From the NCBI GenBank assembly GCA_965207805.1, contig OZ242312.1, positions 930,001 through 994,000 of the forward strand: 64,000 nt of DNA, written 5' to 3'. The stretch comes from Palauibacter sp965207805 (GTDB lineage Bacteria; Gemmatimonadota; Gemmatimonadetes; Palauibacterales; Palauibacteraceae). Of the stretch, positions 19,048 through 27,245 are shown piece by piece. Every line of letters starts with the position of its first letter. Position 1 is the first letter of the stretch. The position numbers and the translations under genes are program-made. The notes below the pieces were generated by a model. That model was given only the letters and a program-made list of their open reading frames with translations, ran no database searches and was not told where the DNA came from.

Positions 19048-20655
19048 TCAGCGTTCCGGGATCACGACGCTCCGGAACGCGTTCTGTCGACTGCCGTCGC
19101 CCAGCAGGAGATCGAGATGCACGCTCAGCGCATCGCCGGGCCCCAGTCCGGAGATGATGCGCTCGTAGTCGGCCCGCCCCTCAATCTCCTCGCCGTTGAT
19201 GTCGACGATGAGGGTCCCCTCGGGAAGGCGCAGCCGCCCGACCGCGCCCCTCCGATCTCCGCCGACGATGACGACGCCCTTGAAACCGGGGTCGATCCTG
19301 TACCGCGCGTGTTCCCGGGCTTCGACTTCGGCGTCATCCTTTACCGCGAGACCGAGGACATCGCCGGTCGCCTCGGTCGGCTCGGAGCGTGCCGCGACCT
19401 GCGGCGGCGAGTCGTCGTCCGCCGAGATGAGGCGGACACGCGCCCGGTCGCGCTCCAGCGTGGAGCGGCGCACGACGTCCAGTTCCACGGTTTCCCCCGG
19501 CTCGAAAGCCCGGATCCGCCGCTGCAGTTCCGAAACGCCGGAGACGGATTGTCCCGCCACGCCCACGATGACATCGCCGCCTTCGAGCCCGGCAAGCATG
19601 GCGGGACTGTCGTCGAAGGAGAAAGTCTGGATCTTCGCGCCCTCGACGCGCTCCAGACCGTAGAACGCGGCGTCCGCGGCATCGACATCGGTAATCGAGA
19701 CACCGATGAGCGCCCGCCGCACCTCGCCGAATTCGATCAGGTCGTCGACGACCTCGCGGGCGAGTTCGATCGGGACCGCGAAGCCGTACCCCTGGTAGCT
19801 TCCCGTCGTAGACAGGATCGCCGTGTTGATTCCGATCACCTCACCCGCCGCATTCACGAGCGGCCCGCCCGAGTTGCCCCGGTTGATGACCGCATCCGTC
19901 TGGATGAAGTCCTCGATCGCGAGCGGACTGCGCTGCCGGAGGATGGAGATGTTGCGCCCCTTGGCGGAGACGATCCCCGCCGTCACGGACGACAGCAGCG
20001 GTCCGGGCGCCGTGCGGAAGCCGGGGCTTCCGATGGCGAGTACCCACTCGCCTACGGCGGTCTCGTCACTGGAGCCGATGGGAAGGACGGCGATGTCGTC
20101 CACCTCGAGCCTCAGCAGCGCCACGTCGGTTTGCGGATCGCGGCCCACGAGCTCCACATCGTCGAAAACTCGTCCGTCGTGGAGTTCGATGTCGATGCGT
20201 TCCGCGCCCGCGACCACGTGGTTGTTCGTCACTACGTAGCCGGCCTCCGAGACGATGAAGCCGGATCCGCTCCACTCGACGGTCTGCGGCCGCCGCTCTT
20301 CCTCTCGGTCCTGTTCGGAATCGGGCGGGAACTCGAACCCGGGCGGGAACTCGAACCCGGGCGGTGGCTCGAACCCCGGCGGGAACGGGGACGCGTTCGG
20401 AGAGGTCTCCCGCTCCGCCGTCAGGTAGATCGTTACGACCGCGGGAGCCACGCGCTGCGCCACGTTGGCGAAGCCGTCCTCCATCGTCATCTCCGCGCCC
20501 GCGGGGGCTCCGTCCACCCACCCCGCGTCCCGGTTGCTGTCCGCCGCGATCGAAACCGGGGTCAGGTCCAGAACCGAAGCCAGCCCTACGCCGAACGCGA
20601 ACGCGATCGCCGTCGCGATCAGCAGGTTCAGTCGAGTACGCAGCGAGTCGCTCAT
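19048..20655 (-). CDS. htrA: HtrA/DegP-type periplasmic serine protease with two PDZ regions
   Basis: Protein quality control protease of the cell envelope. The ATG at 20655 is chosen for its AGGGAGATAGAGGG leader; an earlier ATG at 20733 is in frame but poorly placed. Residues 8 to 30 form a signal anchor (LNLLIATAIAFAFGVGLASV). The trypsin-like domain has His in TNNHVVAGAE, Asp in QTDVALLRLE and Ser in NRGNSGGPLVN. A PDZ domain follows (about 300 to 400) and a more divergent second one is at the C-terminus (GTLIVDINGEEIEGRADY). A Pro/Phe/Gly/Glu-rich tandem repeat lies ahead of the catalytic domain. It is downstream of dnaK. Confidence 0.93.
   Translation of the reverse strand: MSDSLRTRLNLLIATAIAFAFGVGLASVLDLTPVSIAADSNRDAGWVDGAPAGAEMTMEDGFANVAQRVAPAVVTIYLTAERETSPNASPFPPGFEPPPGFEFPPGFEFPPDSEQDREEERRPQTVEWSGSGFIVSEAGYVVTNNHVVAGAERIDIELHDGRVFDDVELVGRDPQTDVALLRLEVDDIAVLPIGSSDETAVGEWVLAIGSPGFRTAPGPLLSSVTAGIVSAKGRNISILRQRSPLAIEDFIQTDAVINRGNSGGPLVNAAGEVIGINTAILSTTGSYQGYGFAVPIELAREVVDDLIEFGEVRRALIGVSITDVDAADAAFYGLERVEGAKIQTFSFDDSPAMLAGLEGGDVIVGVAGQSVSGVSELQRRIRAFEPGETVELDVVRRSTLERDRARVRLISADDDSPPQVAARSEPTEATGDVLGLAVKDDAEVEAREHARYRIDPGFKGVVIVGGDRRGAVGRLRLPEGTLIVDINGEEIEGRADYERIISGLGPGDALSVHLDLLLGDGSRQNAFRSVVIPER
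20323..20390. repeat. 18-bp tandem repeat inside htrA
   Basis: About three and a half copies of an 18-bp unit (GGGCGGGAACTCGAACCC at 20323 and again at 20341, a variant at 20359, a partial from 20377). On the coding strand they encode a repeating Phe-Pro-Pro-Gly-Phe-Glu type hexapeptide between the signal anchor and the protease domain. Two copies are identical, so copy number could vary by slippage. Confidence 0.85.
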
Positions 20656-20800
20656 CCCTCTATCTCCCTCTCCCGGCCGTATCACCTGACGGCCGAAGTA
20701 CGAATATAGCAGACCGAATCGGCGTTTCTCCAACTCAGGCCAATGACGGTGACCACACCGGGTCCGTCACGCCCGAACGCCGAACCATGGGATGAACGGC

Positions 20801-20843
20801 GCGCGACCCGGGGTTGCCCGCGGTGCGGGCTCCCGGGTCGCGC
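20801..20843 (-). terminator. GC-rich hairpin after dnaK
   Basis: A perfect 12-bp inverted repeat (GCGCGACCCGGG at 20801-20812, CCCGGGTCGCGC at 20832-20843) lies 24 bp beyond the dnaK stop and ahead of htrA. The 19-nt loop itself contains CCCGC-GGT-GCGGG. There is no T run, so it would be a poor Rho-independent terminator, but its position suggests it ends or attenuates the dnaK message or stabilises its 3' end. Confidence 0.5.
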
Positions 20844-20866
20844 GGTGAGACGTTGCCGGCGGCAGG

Positions 20867-22813
20867 CTACTTGTCGTCGGACTCCTCGACGATCTCGTAA
20901 TCCGCCTCGACGACCTCCTCTTCCTCGGCGTCGTCCGCTTCCACCTCGACTTCGGCCTCTTCGTCGCCGTCGCCCGGCATGTCGCCCGGCGAGGCGTCGG
21001 CCCCCATCCCGGCCGCGGCGTACATCTTCTGCGCCGCCGCGCCGACCGCTTCCTGAATGGCCGTGGTCGCCGCCGCCACTTCCTCCGTGTCGTCCTGCTT
21101 GAGGGCGGCCCGTCCCCGCTCCAGCGTCTCCTCGATCGCGGACCGGTCCGCGTCGTCGAGCGACTCCTTCCAGTCCTCGAGGTTCTTCTCCGTCTGGTAC
21201 ACGAGGGAGTCGAGCCGGTTGCGGGACTCGACGGTCTCGCGCCGCTCCTGGTCCTCCGCCGCGTGCGATTCCGCGTCCCTCACCATGCTCTCGATCTCGG
21301 CGTCGGAGAGCCCCGAAGACGCCTCGATGCGAATCTTCTGCTCCTTGCCCGTCGCCTTGTCCCTCGCGCTCACGTGCAGAATGCCGTTCGCGTCGATGTC
21401 GAAGGTGACCTCGACCTGGGGCACGCCGCGCGGTGCGGGCGGAATACCCGTGAGCTGGAAGCGGCCGATCGTCTTGTTGCCGCTCGCCATCTTCCGCTCG
21501 CCCTGCAGCACGTGGATGTCGACCGTGTTCTGGTTGTCCTCCGCGGTCGAGAAGATCTCCGACTTCTTCGTGGGGATCGTCGTGTTGCGCTCGATGAGCG
21601 ACGTCATGACCCCGCCCAGCGTCTCGATCCCGAGGGAGAGCGGCGTGACGTCGAGGAGGAGGACGTCCTTTACGTCGCCGCCGAGCACGCCACCCTGGAT
21701 CGCGGCCCCGATGCCCACGACCTCGTCCGGGTTCACGCCCTTGTGTGGGTCCTGACCGAAGAAATCCTTCACGACTTCCTGGATCTTGGGGATCCGGGTC
21801 GAGCCGCCGACCAGGATGACTTCGTCGATCTCATCGACCGACAGACCGGCGTCGGCCAGCGCCTTCTCCATCGGCGGAATCGTGCGCTGGATCAGGTCGT
21901 CGACCAGCTGCTCGAACTTCGCCCGCGAAAGGGCGAGGTTGAGGTGCTTGGGCCCCGACGCGTCGGCCGTGATGAAGGGGAGGTTGATGTCGGTCTGCAT
22001 CGTCGAGCTGAGCTCGATCTTCGCCTTCTCCGCCGCCTCCTTGAGCCGCTGCAGGGCCATCGGGTCGGCCGAGAGATCGATCCCCTGGTCCTTCTTGAAC
22101 TCGTCGACGAGCCAGTTGATGAGGCGCTGGTCGAAGTCGTCCCCGCCGAGGTGCGTGTCGCCGTTGGTGGCCTTCACCTCGAACACGCCGTCCCCGAGTT
22201 CGAGCACGGAGATGTCGTAGGTGCCGCCGCCGAGGTCGAACACCGCGATCTTCTCGTCCGACTTCTTGTCGAGCCCGTAGGCGAGCGCGGCGGCCGTCGG
22301 CTCGTTGATGATCCGCCGGACCGTGAGACCGGCCACGCGGCCCGCGTCCTTCGTCGCCTGGCGCTGGGCGTCGTTGAAGTAGGCCGGCACCGTGATCACG
22401 GCCTCCGTCACCTCCTGGCCCAGGTAGTCCTCGGCCGTCTGCTTCATCTTCTGTAGCACCATGGCCGAGAGTTCGGGCGGCGTGAAGGTCTTGTCCGCGT
22501 GCGCAATCCGCACCTGGACGCGGTCCTGGTTGTCACCCTGGATGTCGTAGGTGACGAGCTTCATCTCCTCGCCCACCTCGGACCGCTTGCGGCCCATGAA
22601 GCGCTTGATCGAGGCGACGGTGTTGAGCGGGTTCGTGACGGCCTGCCGCTTGGCGACCTGCCCGACGAGCCGCTCTCCCTCCTTCGTGAAGGCGACCACC
22701 GAGGGCGTGGTGCGTGCGCCCTCCGCGCTCGGGATGACGACGGGGTCTCCACCTTCCATTACGGCGACGACCGAGTTCGTCGTCCCGAGATCGATTCCGA
22801 TGATCTTGCCCAT
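20867..22813 (-). CDS. dnaK: Hsp70 chaperone DnaK
   Basis: A 648-residue Hsp70. The nucleotide-binding domain begins MGKIIGIDLGTTNSVVAVM, with IINEPTAAALAYGLD, DLGGGTYDISVLE and VGGSTRIPK. The substrate-binding domain contains DVTPLSLGIE, a lid follows, and the tail is acidic (about 40 residues, mostly Glu/Asp/Val). ATG 22813 has AAGGA upstream. No grpE or dnaJ is adjacent; the conjugative element's integrase lies upstream, so the original neighbour may have been displaced. No CIRCE element was seen in the leader. Confidence 0.97.
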   Translation of the reverse strand: MGKIIGIDLGTTNSVVAVMEGGDPVVIPSAEGARTTPSVVAFTKEGERLVGQVAKRQAVTNPLNTVASIKRFMGRKRSEVGEEMKLVTYDIQGDNQDRVQVRIAHADKTFTPPELSAMVLQKMKQTAEDYLGQEVTEAVITVPAYFNDAQRQATKDAGRVAGLTVRRIINEPTAAALAYGLDKKSDEKIAVFDLGGGTYDISVLELGDGVFEVKATNGDTHLGGDDFDQRLINWLVDEFKKDQGIDLSADPMALQRLKEAAEKAKIELSSTMQTDINLPFITADASGPKHLNLALSRAKFEQLVDDLIQRTIPPMEKALADAGLSVDEIDEVILVGGSTRIPKIQEVVKDFFGQDPHKGVNPDEVVGIGAAIQGGVLGGDVKDVLLLDVTPLSLGIETLGGVMTSLIERNTTIPTKKSEIFSTAEDNQNTVDIHVLQGERKMASGNKTIGRFQLTGIPPAPRGVPQVEVTFDIDANGILHVSARDKATGKEQKIRIEASSGLSDAEIESMVRDAESHAAEDQERRETVESRNRLDSLVYQTEKNLEDWKESLDDADRSAIEETLERGRAALKQDDTEEVAAATTAIQEAVGAAAQKMYAAAGMGADASPGDMPGDGDEEAEVEVEADDAEEEEVVEADYEIVEESDDK

Positions 22814-23209
22814 TGCTTTTCCTTGGCTTGTGCTTTTTCGCTGTTTCCGCTGTTTCCGTCCCAGGCCCCAATCGCGCGGGCGCCGCCTCGTTCCGGCGCG
22901 CCCGCGAACGAAGACACACGTTGCAATCGCCGTGCCGCACCGCTGGCTACCCGTACGCCATCTTTTCCGACAAAATGGCACTTGGGGGAGCCGCGCTCCG
23001 ACATGGGGTGCCAAAGTGGCATGAAAAGGGGCACGGTTGTGGCGCGGATCACGGGACGGGGTATGTTCCCCGGACTCCCGTCGCCCCGAACCCTCAGCCG
23101 GAGTGCGCCGATGTCCCAGCTTTGGCAATGAGATTGCCAACTGTTTTGATCCGTGAGGGTTACGGGATTGTCCGGTCGGACTCCCGGCGTTCGGTTCCCG
23201 CTGGTCGGC
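22814..23209. other. Intergenic region between dnaK and the element's integrase
   Basis: About 400 bp without a credible gene. It holds the dnaK leader, including a 9-bp direct repeat GCTGTTTCC at 22840 and 22849, and two TGGCA/TGCCA inverted repeats (23009-23021 and 23122-23140). It should contain the dnaK promoter and probably the element end nearest the integrase. No convincing -35/-10 pair, CIRCE element or second att copy could be identified. Confidence 0.6.
23122..23140. repeat. Perfect inverted repeat between dnaK and the integrase
   Basis: TTGGCAAT-GAG-ATTGCCAA: two 8-bp arms around a 3-bp spacer, 70 bp beyond the integrase stop. A smaller related palindrome TGCCA-AAG-TGGCA lies at 23009-23021. 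Tyrosine recombinase core sites have paired inverted arms, and this is where an att site would be expected, so it is a candidate core or regulator site. No matching copy was found at the other side. Confidence 0.45.
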
Positions 23210-24370
23210 TCAGACCGCGGCTCTGCGGCGGTCTTCGAGCGCGGTCCTGAGTTGCGCTTCGTCGGCCTGCTGATAACAGCGCAGCACGGTCTTGGCCGAC
23301 TTCCAGCCACCGAGTTCGCAGAGCACCTTGAGCGGCTGATGCATGAGATCGGACGCGAACTTGCGCCTGAGCGAGTGCCAGCCTCTCCCGCGCTTGGGCT
23401 CCAGTCCGGCGAGCGTCTCGGCCCTCTCCCACCAGGCGCGGACCAACGAGCTTTTGACGCAGATCGCGGGATCCCTCGGCGACGGCATGACCGGGGCGTT
23501 TCCACCCTTCGCGCTCTCGCGCCGCGCCATTTCCAAGACTTCGACCGCCTCGGCGGTCACGGGCGTGCGGTGCTCGTAACCCGTCTTTTCGTGCTCGGCG
23601 CGCCACCGGATGGTCCTGCCCTCGAAGTCGATGTCCGACCAGCGAAGCTGCCGGACGGCCCCGATGCGGTGTCCGGTTTCGTGCGCGAGCACGAGCGCGA
23701 CGCGGAACCGCCAGTTGACCTGCTTGGACGCCTTCAGCAGCGCCTGGTATTCGGTCTCGGAGAGCACGACCCGGGTGGGGTTCTTCTCCGTGGGGATCTT
23801 GAGCCCCCTGAACGGGTTCGCCACGAGGAGCGGGCGGCCGCGCTCGTCCTTGGACTTGGCCGCCCAGTTGAAGACCGCGATCAGGAACCTGAGGTCGCAT
23901 TCGATCATGCGGTCCGACACGGGCCTTCCGCTCGGTCCGATCCTGCCCGTGCGCCGCGCGAGTATGAACCGGTCCCAGTCTCGCTGCGAGAGTGTCGCGG
24001 GATCGCGGTTCCGTCCGTAGAGCCCGAGGAACATCTTCATCGCGGCCCTGTCGTGGCGCTGCGAGTGAGTCCCCTTGGTGGGCGTCACCTCTTCACCGTA
24101 GATGTCAAAAAGCGTCTCCAGGTTGAGCGGCCCGGGGTCGGCCTCCTGCTTGCCGTTCGGCTCCGGCTTCGCGAACCCGGCGGCGGCCTCGTCGGCCTGC
24201 CGCTTCGCGCGCCTCCAGTCGCGGTGTTTGAGCGACCGGGTGAGCCTCCGCCCGTCTTCTCGCCACTCTATCTGGTAGAGACCGGTCTTCGGGTCCGGAA
24301 AGACCCTGACCCGGTTGCGGCCCCATTCTCCGGCGCTGTAGGAGCGCCTGTCACGTTTCGTGCGTGCCAT
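23210..24370 (-). CDS. Tyrosine recombinase / phage-type integrase
   Basis: A 386-residue integrase. An N-terminal arm-binding segment (GLYQIEWREDGRRLTRSLKH), a core-binding domain (about 100 to 190), then a catalytic domain: Arg in HETGHRIGAVRQLRWSDID, a Lys strand near WRAEHEKTGYEHRTPVT, HSLRRKFASDLMH, GGWKSAKTV and nucleophile Tyr in RCYQQADE. The ATG at 24370 is chosen because the upstream extension lies inside the preceding gene. Its position at the element's edge beside dnaK fits a role in integration and excision. It overlaps the excisionase-like gene by 20 bp. Confidence 0.92.
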   Translation of the reverse strand: MARTKRDRRSYSAGEWGRNRVRVFPDPKTGLYQIEWREDGRRLTRSLKHRDWRRAKRQADEAAAGFAKPEPNGKQEADPGPLNLETLFDIYGEEVTPTKGTHSQRHDRAAMKMFLGLYGRNRDPATLSQRDWDRFILARRTGRIGPSGRPVSDRMIECDLRFLIAVFNWAAKSKDERGRPLLVANPFRGLKIPTEKNPTRVVLSETEYQALLKASKQVNWRFRVALVLAHETGHRIGAVRQLRWSDIDFEGRTIRWRAEHEKTGYEHRTPVTAEAVEVLEMARRESAKGGNAPVMPSPRDPAICVKSSLVRAWWERAETLAGLEPKRGRGWHSLRRKFASDLMHQPLKVLCELGGWKSAKTVLRCYQQADEAQLRTALEDRRRAAV

Positions 24371-24773
24371 CTTCCATTCCTCTCCGGATGATGGACTGCA
24401 CGATCTGCTCGTTGGAAACATCGCGGCGGGCGGCGCTGTCCGCCAGTCGCGGGCCGGACGGCGCCTTGAGGGGCAGGTGCCGGCGCAAGATCCTGGGCGC
24501 GTTGGGTCTTCCGGCGTTGGGGATCTTGCCTTCCCGCACGAGGCGGCCCAGATGGTCCTTCGAGTATCCGCTCTCGTGAGCGGCTTCGACGAGCGAGAAC
24601 GTGGTCTCGTCCTGCTCGCGCATCGTGGCTTCGAGGTCGTCGGCGCACCGCTCGATCGCCGTGGCCGGGGTCTCGCCGCCGTAGCGGCGGAGCGCCTTGG
24701 CCTGCTTGCGCCAGTCGGCGGGCAGGCCCTCGACGGACGCGGGCTCGTTCTTCTTTCGGCGCCTGCGGGTCAT
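24351..24773 (-). CDS. Helix-turn-helix protein, excisionase-like
   Basis: 140 residues with a basic start (MTRRRRKKNEP) and a MerR/excisionase-type helix-turn-helix in the middle (TTFSLVEAAHESGYSKDHLGRLVREGKI, then NAGRPNAPRILRRHL), a pattern used to recognise att or promoter DNA. ATG 24773 is chosen because it overlaps the upstream stop as ATGA and has AAGGAGA at proper spacing; ATG 24779 sits too close to that site. Immediately upstream of and overlapping the integrase, the usual place for a directionality factor. Excisionase function is inferred. Confidence 0.7.
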   Translation of the reverse strand: MTRRRRKKNEPASVEGLPADWRKQAKALRRYGGETPATAIERCADDLEATMREQDETTFSLVEAAHESGYSKDHLGRLVREGKIPNAGRPNAPRILRRHLPLKAPSGPRLADSAARRDVSNEQIVQSIIRRGMEDGTHET

Positions 24774-25084
24774 TTCCATTCTCCTTGCCTATCCTGATGG
24801 AGCGCGTCGGCGAGGCCGGGATCGCCCTCGCCGCGCCGGACGGACCGTTCGGCGAGATCGACGCGGCGGCCGAGGTCGGCGAGCCCGGTGGTGCGGGCGA
24901 CGGCATATATGGCGGCCGCGATGGTTGTGAGGGCGAGCGCGGCGTGCAGCGCGAGCGCGACGCCGTGTTCGGCGAGGATCCTTGGCCAGTGGTGCGAGAG
25001 GTATTCGAGGCGGGCACCGCCGAGCAGGAACGCGGATCCGGCGAGTGCGGCGGTGAGTCCCGCGCTGATCTTCCAGGGCTGCAT
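24770..25084 (-). CDS. Small membrane protein of the element, function unknown
   Basis: 104 residues with two predicted membrane helices (about 8 to 24 and 41 to 63, ALHAALALTTIAAAIYAVA) and a charged, probably cytoplasmic tail. No family is recognised. It ends in a 4-nt overlap with the excisionase-like gene and lies 17 bp after the winged-helix gene, so it belongs to the same transcript. A TTCTCTTC stretch opposite the start provides an AGGAGA Shine-Dalgarno, supporting that it is translated. Confidence 0.65.
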   Translation of the reverse strand: MQPWKISAGLTAALAGSAFLLGGARLEYLSHHWPRILAEHGVALALHAALALTTIAAAIYAVARTTGLADLGRRVDLAERSVRRGEGDPGLADALHQDRQGEWK

Positions 25085-25101
25085 GTTGGTTCTCCTTCTC
25101 T

Positions 25102-26004
25102 TCAGAGTTCGACTGTGGCGGGGTCGCGGTCGGCCGGGCCGCGGAGCCAGGAGCCTTTCTCACTGCCGAGGCCCAGCCTGCGAAGAAGCCCCGCAGCCGC
25201 CGGTCCGTTGGCGTGCATGGCGAACCCGGCGGCGGCCTTGGCGCGGACGGCCGCCTCGCGGTAGCTGCCGGAGACGGCCTCGACGTTGACGCGCCCGGTC
25301 CGTCCGTCCGCGTCCTCGTACTCGATCTGGGCGTCCGGGTAGAGCACCCGCCCTTCTTCGTCGATGGGGAGCCCGAGTTCGCGCGCGATCCGGTGGCGCT
25401 CGGCGTCGGCGGCCCGCCTGCCGCGCTTCCGCGCGGCCTCGCTGGCGCGCGCGATCCTGCTCTTGAGTTCGGTGTCGAGGCGGACGCGCCGCACGGTGGC
25501 GCCCCTTGCTTCGAGCCGCTTCCGCTCGATCCGGCAGGCGCGGTGGATGGCGGTGTCGTGTGCCGCTTCGGCGGGCCTGACGCGGGCGAGCCGGATCTCC
25601 TGCCGAGGATCCATGCCGCGCTCGGCGGCGAGCTTCCGGGCCTCGGCCACGCCCTTGGGGGTGAGCGAGAGAATCTTGAACGGGTTGCCCTTCGGTCCGG
25701 TGGCCCGGTGTTCCTCGACCAAGCCGTCCCGGATCCAGGCGTTCACGGCGCGCCGGGTGGTGAACGGATGGCCGCCGAAGTGTACCTCGGCCAAGTCGCG
25801 GTAGGAGACCGCGCCGTGGACGCCGATGTCGGTCAGCGCCCCGGCGCACCGGTCGGGGAAGGAGATGGACCCGCCGTCCCGGCCCGCGGCGTATTCTCGG
25901 CGATGGCCGTTCCGCATCCGAGCTCGATGGCTCGCGCGGCTGGGTGGCGCGGCGGAACGGGGGTCCGGTTCGGCCTCGCGGCCGAACATCTCTCTTCCTC
26001 TCAC
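25102..26004 (-). CDS. Winged-helix protein, possibly replication-relaxation (Replic_Relax)-like
   Basis: 300 residues. The N-terminal third looks like a winged helix (VSYRDLAEVHFGGHPFTTRRAVNAWIRDGLVEE, then ILSLTPKGVAEARKL). The C-terminal half has HDTAIHRACRIE, LYPDAQIEYEDADGRTG and VNVEAVSGSYREA, resembling the PDA ... vE pattern of replication-relaxation proteins and of nuclease-fold domains. That family is found on plasmids and conjugative elements, and no other relaxase is seen here, so a DNA-processing role is possible. The match is from memory of motifs and is tentative. It starts 3 bp after the ardC stop. Confidence 0.5.
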   Translation of the reverse strand: MRGREMFGREAEPDPRSAAPPSRASHRARMRNGHRREYAAGRDGGSISFPDRCAGALTDIGVHGAVSYRDLAEVHFGGHPFTTRRAVNAWIRDGLVEEHRATGPKGNPFKILSLTPKGVAEARKLAAERGMDPRQEIRLARVRPAEAAHDTAIHRACRIERKRLEARGATVRRVRLDTELKSRIARASEAARKRGRRAADAERHRIARELGLPIDEEGRVLYPDAQIEYEDADGRTGRVNVEAVSGSYREAAVRAKAAAGFAMHANGPAAAGLLRRLGLGSEKGSWLRGPADRDPATVEL

Positions 26005-26007
26005 GGC

Positions 26008-27042
26008 TCAGCGGCTCGGCCCGAAGCCGCGCTCGGGGACCGGGATCCTCGGCACGGGGACAACGATCCTCTGCGGTCCCTGCGCGGGCGTCCGGACCGC
26101 CGCGACGGCCACGGGGTCGCGTGCGGCGACGCGCTCGCGGTGCCGGTCGAGCACGAAGTCGGAGATCTTCTGCGCGTCCGCGGCCGCGCGCCGGATCTCG
26201 CGCGGGTCCTCCTCGAGCGCCTGGATCCAGCCCTCGACATAGGCCGCGCCCCGGCTCGGGTCGTGCCCGACCCCGACGCGCTCGCCCGTCATCATCGCGC
26301 TGATCTCGGCCCTGAGTTCCTCGCGGGCGTACTGGGGCGAGCCGAACCCGCCGTCGATCCCCTCGATGAGGGTCTCGCGCTTCATCCGGCTCTCGTGGCC
26401 GGTGCTGTGGCCCAGCTCGTGAAGCGCGGTCTGGTAGTAGTGGTTCGCCGACGGGAACTGCCCCCGCTCGGGCAGCACGATCTCGTCGCGCTTCATGTGG
26501 TAGTAGGCGCGGTCGCCCTGGACGTGGCGGACCGGGACGCCAACGTCCTGCATGACCCGCTCGGCCTCCTGGTGCACCTTCCAGAGCGGCTCGGGCGTGG
26601 GGTTCGCGCGCTCCGGCAGCCCGTCGGCCTGCTCGGCGTTGAACACGGTGTACTGGCGCACGAACGGCGCCTTGAGCTTCTCGTAGCGGTAGACCTTCTT
26701 GCCCTCGGCGTCCCGCCTGGGCTTGCCCTGCGCGTCGGTCACGGCGATCCTCTTCTTGTCCTGGAAGGAGAGGATGCGGGTGCCGCGCTCGCCCTTCCTG
26801 ACCTGCCCGCCTCGGTTCTGGATCTGGCGGTAGGTGCCCCAGCGCACGTCGCCGTAGCCCACCTCCTGCTGGACGGAGGCGAGGTGCAGGCTGTTGCCGC
26901 CCCGGTAGGAGCGGTCGGTATCCACGTTCATGGGCATCACGCGCTCGCCCGGCGCCCACGGCTTCTGCCACGGCGCGGTCCCTTGGCGGATCTGCTGGAT
27001 GATCGCGTCGGCGAACCTGCGGTGGTATTCGTCGTGGTTCAT
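26008..27042 (-). CDS. ardC: ArdC-type antirestriction / ssDNA-binding protein with zincin domain
   Basis: 344 residues. The N-terminal ArdC (DUF1738) domain has APWQKPWAPGERVMPMNVDT, SYRGGNSLHLA, GTYRQIQNRGGQVRKGERGT and the KLKAPFVRQYTVFNAEQ end. The C-terminal metallopeptidase part has NHYYQTALHELGHSTGHESR near residue 208 and an EELRAEISAMM helix. ArdC proteins on conjugative plasmids bind single-stranded DNA and protect incoming DNA from restriction. It overlaps the small acidic gene upstream by 4 nt. Placement early in the traG-trbB segment fits expression upon transfer. Confidence 0.9.
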   Translation of the reverse strand: MNHDEYHRRFADAIIQQIRQGTAPWQKPWAPGERVMPMNVDTDRSYRGGNSLHLASVQQEVGYGDVRWGTYRQIQNRGGQVRKGERGTRILSFQDKKRIAVTDAQGKPRRDAEGKKVYRYEKLKAPFVRQYTVFNAEQADGLPERANPTPEPLWKVHQEAERVMQDVGVPVRHVQGDRAYYHMKRDEIVLPERGQFPSANHYYQTALHELGHSTGHESRMKRETLIEGIDGGFGSPQYAREELRAEISAMMTGERVGVGHDPSRGAAYVEGWIQALEEDPREIRRAAADAQKISDFVLDRHRERVAARDPVAVAAVRTPAQGPQRIVVPVPRIPVPERGFGPSR

Positions 27043-27245
27043 GCGTCCACCTCCTCGCCGGCGGCGCCGTGCGGGTCGTCCCAGGCGGCGGCGATCTCGT
27101 CCTCGTCGCCTACGTCCTCAGGGAAGAGGCCGTACTGCTCGGCCAGGAAGGCGTCGACTTCGAGCGTGTCGCCGCTGTCGCGGGCGAGTTCGTGGTCGAA
27201 GTCCTCGAACGTCTTGACTCGGATGGTCTGGTCGTCGCACTTCAT
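27039..27245 (-). CDS. Small acidic protein, function unknown
   Basis: 68 residues (MKCDDQTIRVKTFEDFDHEL to AAGEEVDA), strongly acidic. ATG 27245 has a strong GGAGGTG Shine-Dalgarno and overlaps the trbB stop as ATGA; its own stop overlaps the ardC start by 4 nt. No family is recognised. Acidic charge and the place next to ardC would suit a DNA mimic or a protein partner of the antirestriction system, but that is only a guess. Confidence 0.7.
   Translation of the reverse strand: MKCDDQTIRVKTFEDFDHELARDSGDTLEVDAFLAEQYGLFPEDVGDEDEIAAAWDDPHGAAGEEVDA

Noticed and set aside
20323..20390. CRISPR-like array
   Set aside because: Units are contiguous without spacers and encode protein repeats; no cas gene is nearby.
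22990..23045. Sigma-54 or heat-shock promoter motifs upstream of dnaK
   Set aside because: TGGCA-type elements do not have the required GG-N10-GC spacing, and no CIRCE or sigma-32 pattern fits.
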